A stretch of DNA of 16,176 nucleotides from Bacteroidota bacterium (GCA_013202335.1 JABMQR010000081.1:1-16176); one strand, 5' to 3'. Positions 8,142-15,726 are shown, counted from the stretch's first letter. The notes: a model not told the origin generated them from the sequence alone. Made by a program: numbers and translations.

Positions 8142-9056
8142 ATCAGCCAGAACTTAATCTTTGATATAAAACGTTATGCTATTAACGATGGTCCCGGAAT
8201 CCGCATTACTATATTCATGAAAGGGTGTCCCCTCTCCTGTGTCTGGTGTCATAATCCAGAAAGTCAGTCACCCATGGTTCAGCTGCTGTATACCGAGAAT
8301 AAGTGTATTGGATGCGGGGTGTGCGTGCAGGTCTGTAAGCACAGTGCCTGTACTCTAACGTCCAAAGAGATTGTTACAGATTCTGAAATTTGTGTGTTGT
8401 GTGGGGAATGTGCTGAAGCATGTCCGACAGCATCCAGAGAGCTGTCGGGTAGACAGCAAACGGTTGAAGAGGTTGTTGCTGCAATTGAAAAAGAGCGGGT
8501 GTTTTTTGAGCAGTCCGGGGGAGGAGTTACTTTCTCGGGTGGAGAGCCGTTACTGCATGCTGAACTTCTGATTCAGCTTTTAGATGCTTGTGGTGAAAAG
8601 GGGATTCACCGGGCAGTTGATACCGCAGGGTTGGCCGATACGCGTACACTTCTTGAAGTAGCAAAAAGGACGGATCTTTTTCTTTACGACCTGAAAATGA
8701 TGAATCCGGAAAGGCATCAAAAATATACGGGGGTTCGTAACGAAAAAATTCTGGAGAATTTGCAAATGCTTGCCAAAACGGGAGCAGATATTACTATCCG
8801 TATTCCGCTGATCAAGAATATTAATGATGACAATGAGAATATCGAACGAACAGCCGCTTTTATCGCTTCACTGGAAGGTGGGAGAAAACGTAAGAGTATC
8901 AATTTACTGCCCTATCATAACATTGCTGCTGGTAAATATAAGAAATTGGGGGCGTGGTACGATGACATGGGAATGACTGCGCCATCAGTGGAGAGACAAC
9001 AGAAAATTATTGATATATTTGAAGCCCATGGTCTTGAAGCGACTATTGGAGGTTGA
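8142..9056 (+). CDS. Glycyl radical enzyme activating protein (radical SAM), apparent ATC start
   Basis: This protein uses S-adenosylmethionine and a 4Fe-4S cluster to install the glycyl radical on the enzyme encoded just upstream. The radical-SAM motif is KGCPLSCVWC (Cys29, 33, 36). It is followed by a ferredoxin-like insert with two CxxCxxCxxxC sets (CIGCGVCVQVC and CVLCGECAEAC), then GGGVTFSGGEPLL, YDLKMMNP and IRIPLIKNIND. The first in-frame ATG (8217) would remove the conserved FDIKRYAINDGPGIR that precedes the cluster motif. That segment is in frame, and between the in-frame TGA at 8106 and 8217 there is no ATG, GTG, TTG or CTG. An AGGAG (8131-8135) sits six bases before ATC 8142, which places a normal-length N-terminus (304 aa). 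The rare ATC start is therefore my inference; a sequence error is the alternative. Confidence 0.9.
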   Translation: MSQNLIFDIKRYAINDGPGIRITIFMKGCPLSCVWCHNPESQSPMVQLLYTENKCIGCGVCVQVCKHSACTLTSKEIVTDSEICVLCGECAEACPTASRELSGRQQTVEEVVAAIEKERVFFEQSGGGVTFSGGEPLLHAELLIQLLDACGEKGIHRAVDTAGLADTRTLLEVAKRTDLFLYDLKMMNPERHQKYTGVRNEKILENLQMLAKTGADITIRIPLIKNINDDNENIERTAAFIASLEGGRKRKSINLLPYHNIAAGKYKKLGAWYDDMGMTAPSVERQQKIIDIFEAHGLEATIGG

Positions 9057-9084
9057 TTTTTCCACTTAGACAGCCGCTGTTCAA

Positions 9085-9279
9085 CTATTCCAGAATTTCC
9101 TGAACCCTGCCGACCTGTCCATCAGTTAGCCGCACCTTAATTCCATGAGGATGGAATTGTGAATTTGTTAATAAATTTGCTACTACTCCCTCAGTTACTC
9201 TGCCGGTTCTCTGATCCTGCTTCAATACAATAGCAACTTTTAATCCAGGTTTTACGTACTCTCTTTTTTGTCCATTCAT
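9085..9279 (-). CDS. ywbE: YwbE family small protein
   Basis: 64 aa. The sequence carries the family pattern VKPGLKVAIVLKQDQRTGR, then LTNSQFHPHGIKVRL and DGQVGRVQEIL, which is nearly the entire length of the small basic YwbE (DUF2196) protein. The biochemical function of this family is not established; the compact KOW-like beta fold suggests nucleic-acid or ribosome contact, but that is inference. ATG 9279 gives the usual length. No strong Shine-Dalgarno sequence is visible upstream. It is transcribed against the glycyl-radical cluster, 28 bases from its end, and divergently from the respiratory operon. It has no evident functional tie to either. Confidence 0.85.
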   Translation of the reverse strand: MNGQKREYVKPGLKVAIVLKQDQRTGRVTEGVVANLLTNSQFHPHGIKVRLTDGQVGRVQEILE

Positions 9280-9313
9280 GCGCCAATTCTAACCTAAATA
9301 TAATATTGTTTAT

Positions 9314-9326
9314 AGTCAAATTGACT
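9314..9326. promoter_or_regulatory. Palindrome AGTCAAATTGACT, possible operator
   Basis: Six-base arms around a single A. It lies 35 bases upstream of the ywbE start and about 140 bases before the predicted start of the respiratory operon, so it could serve either direction. Its minus-strand TTGACT could also be a -35 for ywbE, but no good -10 follows at 17 bases. Confidence 0.25.
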
Positions 9327-9404
9327 CTTTGGGAAGCGTCTTTGGGAAAAACTTAAATTGAAAATTATTATGCAAATTTGAATTTTTTTTCACACTTTTT
9401 CATA

Positions 9405-9423
9405 GTTCACAAAATAAATGAAC
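9405..9423. promoter_or_regulatory. GTTCA-N9-TGAAC inverted repeat just upstream of the -35
   Basis: The 5-base arms are exact and the centre is about 53 bases upstream of the predicted transcription start, a position used by activators. It does not match the CRP or FNR consensus. The arms are short and the region is AT-rich, so chance is possible. Confidence 0.25.
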
Positions 9424-9431
9424 AAAAAATA

Positions 9432-9460
9432 TTGACAGATTATTTTGTATAGCTTACTAT
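9432..9460 (+). promoter_or_regulatory. Sigma-70-type promoter of the NQR/RNF-like operon
   Basis: TTGACA (9432-9437) is separated by exactly 17 bases from TACTAT (9455-9460), which is a perfect -35 and a 5-of-6 -10. The predicted start near 9467 leaves a leader of about 100 bases before the Shine-Dalgarno sequence AGGGGGAGG of the first gene. This is the best promoter in the window. Confidence 0.7.
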
Positions 9461-9565
9461 TTTGATAATAAATTATAGATAACAATTTATTCGTTTACAT
9501 CTGATTTCCAGCGAAAAGCAGACATAGCCTGCTGATGTTTCAAACTTGAATAATAAGGGGGAGGA

Positions 9566-10525
9566 ATGAATTTCAAAGAGCATCTTATTACGACTCCCGA
9601 ACCTTCCGTAACCACAATAAAAAGCTCTGGGGTATCAACAGCTGATTTGTATAAAAACTGCAAACACTTGATTATACGGATACTGCCTTCTCACCCGTAT
9701 CAATATCTTCCGCATCAGGAGTTGATGAGCCTGATGGGGTCTGATGTCATACAGAACATAAAAGAAAAGTACACCATAGGACGCATAACCTTCATAATCG
9801 GCATTTCCAGGGCAAAAGAATATCGTACTATAGTCTCAGGATCATCTTGTGAAGCGAAGTATTGTACTCCTTCTTATCCGTTTGAGCTGAAAAAGGTAAT
9901 GACGAAAATTGATGAATATCAATTGATCGATTGGTTCGACTTTATTGTTTTAGCAAAAGCTGCAGTTAATGAAGGGGTCAAAGCTTTTCCAATTTCTGTT
10001 ACTCTGTTCGAAAATTCAGGAAAAAAGGCATGGCTCGCTAATGGACCACTATCAATTGTGTCTATTGCAAAACAATCCGGAATATCACCCGATGACTATA
10101 TCTTTACCAATCATCCATTTGCTAATTCAGCACTTGATTCAGAATCGGTACTACCCGGTGATACAAAAATTGAAGATTTACGTGCACAGGAACTTCTTAT
10201 ATTTCCAAAAACTGATAATAAGAAAAAGTCAGTGATACGTACGTTTTTTAGTAAATTCACCACCCTTGACCAGAGGGTGGCAGCAAACTTTGAGACTTCA
10301 GATATCTATCAGTACAAACCCTGTCAGAAATGTCTGGATTGTGTCTCAATTTGTCCGGCGGGGTTATACCCGTTTATGCTTTCAGCCATCTCTGAGAGGG
10401 GGAGCCTGAAGGAAGCAGTGGAAATGCAGGTTGCTGCATGTACTGAGTGTGGATTATGCAGTAGTGTGTGCCCCTCTGGAATTCCCCTTATGCATAATAT
10501 CCTCAAGCTGAAGAAGGAGCTGTAA
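9566..10525 (+). CDS. RnfC/NqrA-like iron-sulfur subunit, N-terminally short
   Basis: 319 aa, against about 440 for RnfC and NqrA. The C-terminal part has two ferredoxin-type 4Fe-4S sets: Cys253, 256, 259, 263 (CQKCLDCVSICPAGLYP) and Cys292, 295, 298, 302 (CTECGLCSSVCPSGIPL). These are the RnfC pattern; NqrA lacks them. The middle part corresponds weakly to RnfC from its ECEPY region onwards (here SHPYQYLPH). The preceding RnfC segment with the glycine-rich nucleotide/FMN site (GxGGxGFPT) is absent, and AGGGGGAGG right before ATG 9566 shows that the short start is real. It is the first gene of an operon whose later subunits are NQR-like. It probably forms a peripheral electron-transfer subunit on the cytoplasmic side, but it should not bind NAD(H) by the RnfC site. 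Confidence 0.8.
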   Translation: MNFKEHLITTPEPSVTTIKSSGVSTADLYKNCKHLIIRILPSHPYQYLPHQELMSLMGSDVIQNIKEKYTIGRITFIIGISRAKEYRTIVSGSSCEAKYCTPSYPFELKKVMTKIDEYQLIDWFDFIVLAKAAVNEGVKAFPISVTLFENSGKKAWLANGPLSIVSIAKQSGISPDDYIFTNHPFANSALDSESVLPGDTKIEDLRAQELLIFPKTDNKKKSVIRTFFSKFTTLDQRVAANFETSDIYQYKPCQKCLDCVSICPAGLYPFMLSAISERGSLKEAVEMQVAACTECGLCSSVCPSGIPLMHNILKLKKEL

Positions 10526-10529
10526 TACC

Positions 10530-11519
10530 ATGAGGTTTGCGTTTGTATCGGCAAAAAAGAAATTGGAAACAATTCAGGCACCATTTTTTAGAGCTGCTGA
10601 CAGATATTATTGTTCTGTGGGAATTCTGGTGATCAGTCTTATTCCCATATACATACTTGCAGCGGGTCGGTTGGGATATAAAATACTAATACTGCTGGCA
10701 CTAACCTGTGCAGCTGGTATGATAACTGAAATGCTAAGTTCCATGATTACAAAAAAAGCATTGGGCTATTTAGGTATTGGTTCATGGCTGCTGTTTCCGC
10801 TGATGGTACCGCTTGGAGTGCCGTTATGGATGTCTATTATCGGTTTTGTAATTAGTTTGATTATTGTGCAGACGCTGTTTGGCGGCTTTGGAAAACATCT
10901 TTTCCATCCTGCTGTGTTTGCTCAGCTTTTTTTGATGATCAATTTTACAAAGCAGTATAACTCTTCCTATATTAAACCTTTCAGCAATCCTTTTTTTGGG
11001 CTAAGGTATTTTTCATCATTGTCTTTTACCGATAAAACAGCCCTGAAAAGTTTTGCATCAGGGGAAACCCTTTCTTTAAATGAGATGTTTACCGGTCCGC
11101 ATATCGGTGTTGTGTTTGAAATGTTTCCATATCTCATTCTCTTTGCCGGGGTTGTCTACCTATTGTTGGGGAATGTGAATTACAGAACCCCTGCAGCATT
11201 TATTATCACCTTTTCCCTGCTAAGCGTAGCAGGGGCCTTTGTACTCCCTGGGACGGTAATGCCCTTAATTCCTGCAGTCCTTGGTGGGGGAACACTATTC
11301 TATAGTTTTTTTATATTTTCTGATCGATGGACCAGTTCCCGAACACATGGTGGAAGAATCATAGCGGGTTTCATTGCTGCATTGATCACCATTTTGATAC
11401 GCTCGTTCTCCTCAAATGCCGAAGGCTTAATGTTTGCAGCTCTAGTCAACTACTCATTCAGCCCGATGTATGATGAGCTGGGAATGTATCTGAAAAAACT
11501 AAAAAGAGTTAGCATATGA
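10530..11519 (+). CDS. Divergent NqrB/RnfD-family membrane subunit
   Basis: 329 aa with about 8-10 membrane helices, membership shown by GGFGKHLFHPAVFAQLF (RnfD/NqrB GG-G-N-FNPA block), the C-terminal half layout and the position between the C/A-like and G/C-like genes. NqrB and RnfD carry covalent FMN on a Thr in an S/D-G-A-T motif and form part of the quinone or ion path. Here the equivalent stretch reads SFTDKTALKSF (165-175): a Thr (170) is kept, but Gly-Ala are replaced by Asp-Lys. The second family motif, usually FMATDPVTSP, reads FIFSDRWTSS (261-270). Covalent flavin may therefore be absent. The start is four bases after the previous stop, and the gene overlaps the next start (ATGA at 11516-11519). 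Confidence 0.8.
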   Translation: MRFAFVSAKKKLETIQAPFFRAADRYYCSVGILVISLIPIYILAAGRLGYKILILLALTCAAGMITEMLSSMITKKALGYLGIGSWLLFPLMVPLGVPLWMSIIGFVISLIIVQTLFGGFGKHLFHPAVFAQLFLMINFTKQYNSSYIKPFSNPFFGLRYFSSLSFTDKTALKSFASGETLSLNEMFTGPHIGVVFEMFPYLILFAGVVYLLLGNVNYRTPAAFIITFSLLSVAGAFVLPGTVMPLIPAVLGGGTLFYSFFIFSDRWTSSRTHGGRIIAGFIAALITILIRSFSSNAEGLMFAALVNYSFSPMYDELGMYLKKLKRVSI

Positions 11520-12094
11520 AAGAGATAAAAGAAGAACTGCGGATGTCTATGTTCCTGCTTATAATGACTACTCTCTGTACGTTACTGCTGGCCTTGGGGA
11601 ATTCGATGTACCAGAAAGCACTTGCGGAAAAGGAGAAAGAACTCCGTATGGATATTCTACGGACTTTTGAGGTTCCCTTTACCGAAGAAACTTTTTTCAC
11701 TGCATTCAATAGTGCAGTGAAAATAGAGAAGGATAAACGTACCACGTACTACTTCTCTCTTGGAGAATCACAGCAGGCTGCGATTCTCACAACGGGAAAT
11801 GGGTTGTGGAGTGAAATTGAAGCGTTTATTGTTGTAGACATTGATAACATGACTATACAGGAGCTGAGAATCCTCTCACACGGAGAGACCCCCGGACTTG
11901 GCGGTCGTATAGAAGAAGATTGGTTTCTTAATCAGTTTACAGGCCTTGATATTACAGAGGGTGTGAAAATTGTTAAGGAACGCGCAGATGTACCCGGAGA
12001 AGTGGATGCAATATCGGGGGCAACGCGTACCAGCGATGCAGTAATGCAAATGCTTAATAAGGCTCTGGATGGAGTCATGAGTATGCAGAAGTAA
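11516..12094 (+). CDS. nqrC: FMN-binding subunit NqrC/RnfG
   Basis: 192 aa. One N-terminal membrane helix (about residues 10-30) anchors an extracytoplasmic FMN-binding domain. HGETPGLGGRIE (122-133) is characteristic of both RnfG and NqrC, and the flavinylation motif ISGATRTS has Thr170 as the predicted FMN-linked residue. It is shorter than typical NqrC (about 255 aa) and nearer to RnfG in length, so the C/G naming is a matter of context; the following D, E and F genes are NQR-type. In the complex this subunit passes electrons on the outer face of the membrane. Attachment of FMN requires ApbE, which is not in the window. Confidence 0.9.
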   Translation: MKEIKEELRMSMFLLIMTTLCTLLLALGNSMYQKALAEKEKELRMDILRTFEVPFTEETFFTAFNSAVKIEKDKRTTYYFSLGESQQAAILTTGNGLWSEIEAFIVVDIDNMTIQELRILSHGETPGLGGRIEEDWFLNQFTGLDITEGVKIVKERADVPGEVDAISGATRTSDAVMQMLNKALDGVMSMQK

Positions 12095-12112
12095 TAAGAA
12101 AGGGATATATAT

Positions 12113-12745
12113 ATGGGGAAAATAGTTAAGTCCAAGGGAGTTTCCTATTTCATAGAATCACTCTGGTATAACAACGCAACATTCAGTATGGTGCTCGGTA
12201 TTTGTTCTGCATTGGCCGTCACAACAAACTTGCTAAATGCACTGGTAATGGGGATTTCAGTTACTGTTGTTCTGATCATCAGTTCCACAGTCATCTCCCT
12301 GCTGCGAAATATAATTCCGGAAAAAGTCCGGATAATTACCTTCATGCTGCTGATCTCAACGTTTGTTATTATGGTGGATTTTGTTCTGAAAATTTATCTG
12401 CCGCCTGTCAGTAAAGCATTGGGACCGTATGTAGGTCTGATTATTACTAATTGTATTCTTATGGGAAGAGCTGAGGCTTTCGCTATTAAACAGCCGACGT
12501 TTTATTCTATCATGGACTCTTTGGGTTCAGGAATTGGTTATACAATATCTATCATGATTTTGGCAGCAGTAAGGGAATTACTTGGTACCGGATCCCTTTT
12601 TGGGGTGCATGTACTTGGCGATTCATGGGCAGGATGGGGTATGTTGATGATACCTTCAGGTGCTTTTTTTGTACTGGGATTTTACATTATGCTGGCAAAT
12701 ATTGTCCAGAAACGGTTTATAAACAGAGAGCCTTTAAAGAATTAG
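12113..12745 (+). CDS. nqrD: Na+-translocating NADH:quinone reductase subunit D (NqrD)
   Basis: 210 aa, six predicted membrane helices. The two half-sites for the intramembrane 2Fe-2S cluster are visible: Cys31 in LGICSALAVTT and Cys114 in GLIITNCILMGRAEAFA. VRELLGTGSLFGVHVL in the second half is nearer to NqrD than to RnfE. With NqrE it forms the central pseudo-symmetric pair that takes electrons across the membrane. AAAGGG upstream (about 12100-12105) serves as Shine-Dalgarno sequence; the gap to the previous gene is 18 bases. Confidence 0.94.
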   Translation: MGKIVKSKGVSYFIESLWYNNATFSMVLGICSALAVTTNLLNALVMGISVTVVLIISSTVISLLRNIIPEKVRIITFMLLISTFVIMVDFVLKIYLPPVSKALGPYVGLIITNCILMGRAEAFAIKQPTFYSIMDSLGSGIGYTISIMILAAVRELLGTGSLFGVHVLGDSWAGWGMLMIPSGAFFVLGFYIMLANIVQKRFINREPLKN

Positions 12746-12810
12746 ATAATTTTATAAAATTTTCTCAATAGACCAACTAAATAGAACAGGAACAAGGGGG
12801 AGGCCAGCTA

Positions 12811-13392
12811 ATGAAAATGCTTATTCTGATATTTTTCGCCTCGATTCTTACTAATAATATTGCGTTAACCTATTTTCTTGGAATGTGTCCATTTATCGCA
12901 ATTTCGAAAAATACAAAAGCTGCATCAGGTATGGGTATGGCAGTTACCTATGTAATGGTAATTACCGCTATCGTCAATTATACCGTGTATACGTTTGTGC
13001 TGATTCCCCTGGGTCTTGAATACCTGGCATTTCTTATATTTATCATTGTAATAGCAGGTATTGTACAGGTGCTTGAAATGTTGGTGGAACGGTTTTTTCC
13101 CGTTCTCTATGTTTCGTTCGGTATTTTTCTCCCGTTAATTACTGTAAACTGTGCGATTCTCGGGCTCTCACTATTTATGATATTACGCGACTACTCATTT
13201 CTTCAAATGATTTTCTACTCTCTTGGATCAGGTCTTGGCTGGTGGCTGGCAATTGTGGCTATGGCAGGATTGAGAAGAACACTGATGCTGAGTGAGCCGT
13301 TGGAATCTCTTGGCGATGCTGGTATCACCGTTATACTTGCCGGATTTATGGCACTCAGTTTTTTTGGATTTTCAGGAATATTACCGGTATAA
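12811..13392 (+). CDS. nqrE: Na+-translocating NADH:quinone reductase subunit E (NqrE)
   Basis: 193 aa, six predicted membrane helices with the opposite topology to NqrD. Cluster cysteines are Cys26 in FLGMCPF and Cys114 in PLITVNCAILG. The tail RDYSFLQMIFYSLGSGLGWW and ITVILAGFMALSFFGFSG matches NqrE and not RnfA, which lacks the RDY segment. A strong Shine-Dalgarno sequence, AAGGGGGAGG (12794-12803), lies before ATG 12811, almost the same as that of the operon's first gene. The 65-base gap from nqrD is the largest inside the six-gene set; it is AT-rich and includes the perfect palindrome AATTTTATAAAATT (12748-12761), whose role is unknown. Confidence 0.94.
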   Translation: MKMLILIFFASILTNNIALTYFLGMCPFIAISKNTKAASGMGMAVTYVMVITAIVNYTVYTFVLIPLGLEYLAFLIFIIVIAGIVQVLEMLVERFFPVLYVSFGIFLPLITVNCAILGLSLFMILRDYSFLQMIFYSLGSGLGWWLAIVAMAGLRRTLMLSEPLESLGDAGITVILAGFMALSFFGFSGILPV

Positions 13393-13410
13393 TAAGGAGT
13401 TTCTAAAGTT

Positions 13411-14496
13411 ATGATATATCTATTTTCACTGCTGGTTATGAACGGTCTGATAGTGTTTATACTGATACTCCTGATTCTTATCAAACGATATATTGCTGTA
13501 TATGATGATTATTCCATCACAATTAATGGGGAAAAAGCGATAACCGTACATGGCGGCGAAACCGTCACGGCATCACTTGCCAAGAACAAAATATTTCTTC
13601 CTTCTGCCTGCGGTGGAAAAGGTACCTGTGGATTATGCCAGGTGCGCGTAGTTGAAGGGTTGACCGATCCGCTATCAATTGAGGAAGCGGTTCTGCCGTA
13701 TAAGGATATAGTTATGGGCAACCGCCTTGGATGCCAGACAAAAATCAGGGGCGATATGAAAATCGAGATACCTGAGGAATACCTGTCAGTTCAGGAGTAT
13801 AGAGGGTCAATCAGCAAGATTGAGACTCTCACCCATGACATTAATCGTTTTGATATTAATTTGATTGAGCCTAAGGAGCTGGAGTTTAAGAGTGGTCAAT
13901 ATGTTGTAGTAGAGCCGGTTCCCGGTGAGACAAGGGCTTACTCCATTGCTTCTATTCGGAAAAACAAGGACAAGATTTCCCTGGAAGTTAAGAAAATACC
14001 AAATGGTATCTGTTCAACCTATATACATGGTTTAAAAGAGAAGGATGAGCTGATTTTCTTTGGACCCTATGGAGAGTTCTATCTTCGACAAACATCACAT
14101 AAAGTAATCTGTGTGGCTGGTGGAGTGGGGCTTGCACCTATGAAATCCATTATCAATGAAGTAGCGACAGAGCATCCTGAACGGCAGGTTGAACTCTATT
14201 ACGGAGCCAGAACAATAGATGATATGTATGATTATGAAAAATATATTAGTTTGTCAGGAGAATTTGATAACTTCAAATTTTATCCGGCACTCTCTGATGT
14301 AGAGGAAGTGCTGCATCATCCTTCAGGATTTATTTTTGATACAGGTTTTATTAACAATGAAATAGCAAAAAGATTGACAGATGGGGACGATTGTGAAGCT
14401 TACCTTTGTGGCCCCCCTGTTATGATTAATGCCTGTATACAAACTTTAATAGCGAAAGGGGTTCCTGAGGATAGAATCTTCTATGATAAATTCTGA
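13411..14496 (+). CDS. nqrF: Na+-translocating NADH:quinone reductase subunit F (NqrF)
   Basis: 361 aa. NqrF oxidises NADH with FAD and feeds electrons to a 2Fe-2S cluster. Seen in order: one N-terminal membrane helix (5-25); a plant-type ferredoxin domain with Cys67, 73, 76 and 108, spacing C-x5-C-x2-C-x31-C; an FAD-binding barrel with RAYSIAS (175-181); and a NADH-binding Rossmann part with GGVGLAPMKS (237-246) and CGPPVMI (333-339). The C-terminus DRIFYDKF is typical. It is shorter than the classical 400+ aa enzyme because the linkers are shorter, not because a domain is missing. Its presence makes this an NQR-type system, since RNF has RnfB instead. AAGGAG precedes the start. Confidence 0.95.
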   Translation: MIYLFSLLVMNGLIVFILILLILIKRYIAVYDDYSITINGEKAITVHGGETVTASLAKNKIFLPSACGGKGTCGLCQVRVVEGLTDPLSIEEAVLPYKDIVMGNRLGCQTKIRGDMKIEIPEEYLSVQEYRGSISKIETLTHDINRFDINLIEPKELEFKSGQYVVVEPVPGETRAYSIASIRKNKDKISLEVKKIPNGICSTYIHGLKEKDELIFFGPYGEFYLRQTSHKVICVAGGVGLAPMKSIINEVATEHPERQVELYYGARTIDDMYDYEKYISLSGEFDNFKFYPALSDVEEVLHHPSGFIFDTGFINNEIAKRLTDGDDCEAYLCGPPVMINACIQTLIAKGVPEDRIFYDKF

Positions 14497-14583
14497 TTCA
14501 AGAGTTTCGTTTAGCAAGTTTTAATCATGTATTTTCCTGTAATCCCTTTTGGGAACTAGTGTAAATTTAATTGGAGGATTGTT

Positions 14584-15705
14584 TTGAAAAAGAAAGCAAT
14601 TATTATTCTCTTATCTATGATAACTATTCTTTTTGGTCTGCTAATAACCGGCTGCAGTGATAGGATTCCGGAAGGGACCCTTATTTCAAAAAAGATGTCC
14701 AACCTCCCCGTAATGGACGGCCAATTGGATGATGTATGGCATCTGGTGAATAATTTGGAAATTCCCGTAGAAGTTGCAGATTACTCCTTATTTGGAGAGG
14801 ATTTCCTGGGTAAAAAGTATGACGTAACCTTGAGATCAATGTATACCGAATCGGATTTATACGTATTTGTTCAGTGGACCGGTGATAATGAAAAGTCGAA
14901 TGAATTGGCAACCTGGTATTATAGTGTTGATGCCGGAAAGTGGCTGCAGAAACCTACACGGAAGGCTGACAACTATTCCCCGGCTGCCTATGAAGATAAA
15001 TTTGCATTCCTCTGGGAAATAGAATCAGACAGTTTCCTAAAAGACGGAGGAGTAATTTTCTGTCATGAAGATTATAAGCACACTAATTATCCGGAAGAAC
15101 TGATGGATATCTGGCACTGGAAACTTGTAAGATCAGCTCCGGTTAATCAACTCGATGATAAAAAACTTATCTACAAGGATGAAGAGGGCGGCGGTTCACT
15201 TTTCAATGGAAGAAAAAATGATGCAGGCAGCGGTTCCTATTCTGATAATAAACAGACTCTGACTATTCGTGGTAAAAAAGTTACTTTACCGCTCTACTGG
15301 GTTCCTGGAAAATCAGAATACTTTTATATAATGGATGATGATTTAGACGCACGTAAAATTGTGGATATGGACGAAAATATGAACTTGATTGATGAAGACG
15401 GTACCGTCTTAATGAAAGAAGATTTTATACTTGGTTCTGATATTCTTATTCCTGGAATTAAAGGACTTAAACCTTCAACTGAATCCCGGGGTGATATTAC
15501 TGTTTATGAATTCTACGATCCTGCAGCACATACATGGAATCTTGAAATTCAGAGGAAACTGAATACTGGAAACGATGATGATGTGCAGTTTGATGACCTT
15601 GAGAAGATGTACAATTTCTCTGTTGCAGTTTTTAATAATTCATCAATTGCCCATGCAACGCCTGAAGGTATTAACGGTAAAGCCTACTCAATGATTTTTA
15701 AATAA
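14584..15705 (+). CDS. Ethylbenzene-dehydrogenase-related haem-binding lipoprotein
   Basis: 373 aa. It starts with TTG 14584, six bases after GGAGG (14573-14577). Residues 1-24 form a lipoprotein signal ending in LITGC (lipid-modified Cys24). The rest matches the haem-binding domain related to the gamma subunit of ethylbenzene and DMS dehydrogenases: PVMDGQLDDVWH (42-53), LRSMYTESDLYVFVQWTGDN (83-102), YEDKFAFLW (136-144), DIWHWK (175-180), LNTGNDDDVQF (326-336) and FSVAVFNNSS (345-354). These proteins hold one b-type haem with Met/Lys-type ligands; no CxxCH is present, so it is not a c-type cytochrome. No terminator separates it from nqrF (87 bases), so it is probably the seventh gene of the operon. 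A membrane-anchored extracytoplasmic electron acceptor or relay is the likely role. Confidence 0.82.
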   Translation: MKKKAIIILLSMITILFGLLITGCSDRIPEGTLISKKMSNLPVMDGQLDDVWHLVNNLEIPVEVADYSLFGEDFLGKKYDVTLRSMYTESDLYVFVQWTGDNEKSNELATWYYSVDAGKWLQKPTRKADNYSPAAYEDKFAFLWEIESDSFLKDGGVIFCHEDYKHTNYPEELMDIWHWKLVRSAPVNQLDDKKLIYKDEEGGGSLFNGRKNDAGSGSYSDNKQTLTIRGKKVTLPLYWVPGKSEYFYIMDDDLDARKIVDMDENMNLIDEDGTVLMKEDFILGSDILIPGIKGLKPSTESRGDITVYEFYDPAAHTWNLEIQRKLNTGNDDDVQFDDLEKMYNFSVAVFNNSSIAHATPEGINGKAYSMIFK

Positions 15706-15726
15706 TTCATTTAACAATAAGTTATT

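Larger units (their letters stand above)
9280..9565. other. AT-rich divergent regulatory region upstream of the respiratory operon
   Basis: These 286 bases hold no gene. They contain an odd palindrome AGTCAA-A-TTGACT (9314-9326), an inverted pair GTTCA/TGAAC with a 9-base gap (9405-9423), a strong promoter (9432-9460) and about 100 bases of untranslated leader with a small AGCAG/CTGCT pairing. The region is clearly more AT-rich than the genes around it. Confidence 0.6.

Noticed and set aside
9566..10525. Plain NqrA, or a frameshifted full-length RnfC, as the identity of the first respiratory gene
   Set aside because: NqrA lacks the two 4Fe-4S motifs seen here. No RnfC N-terminal sequence is visible upstream, where an AT-rich promoter and a strong ribosome binding site stand instead.
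12748..12761. Palindrome AATTTTATAAAATT as an internal terminator or promoter
   Set aside because: All A/T, no G/C stem and no paired -35; nqrE continues the operon with a strong ribosome binding site.
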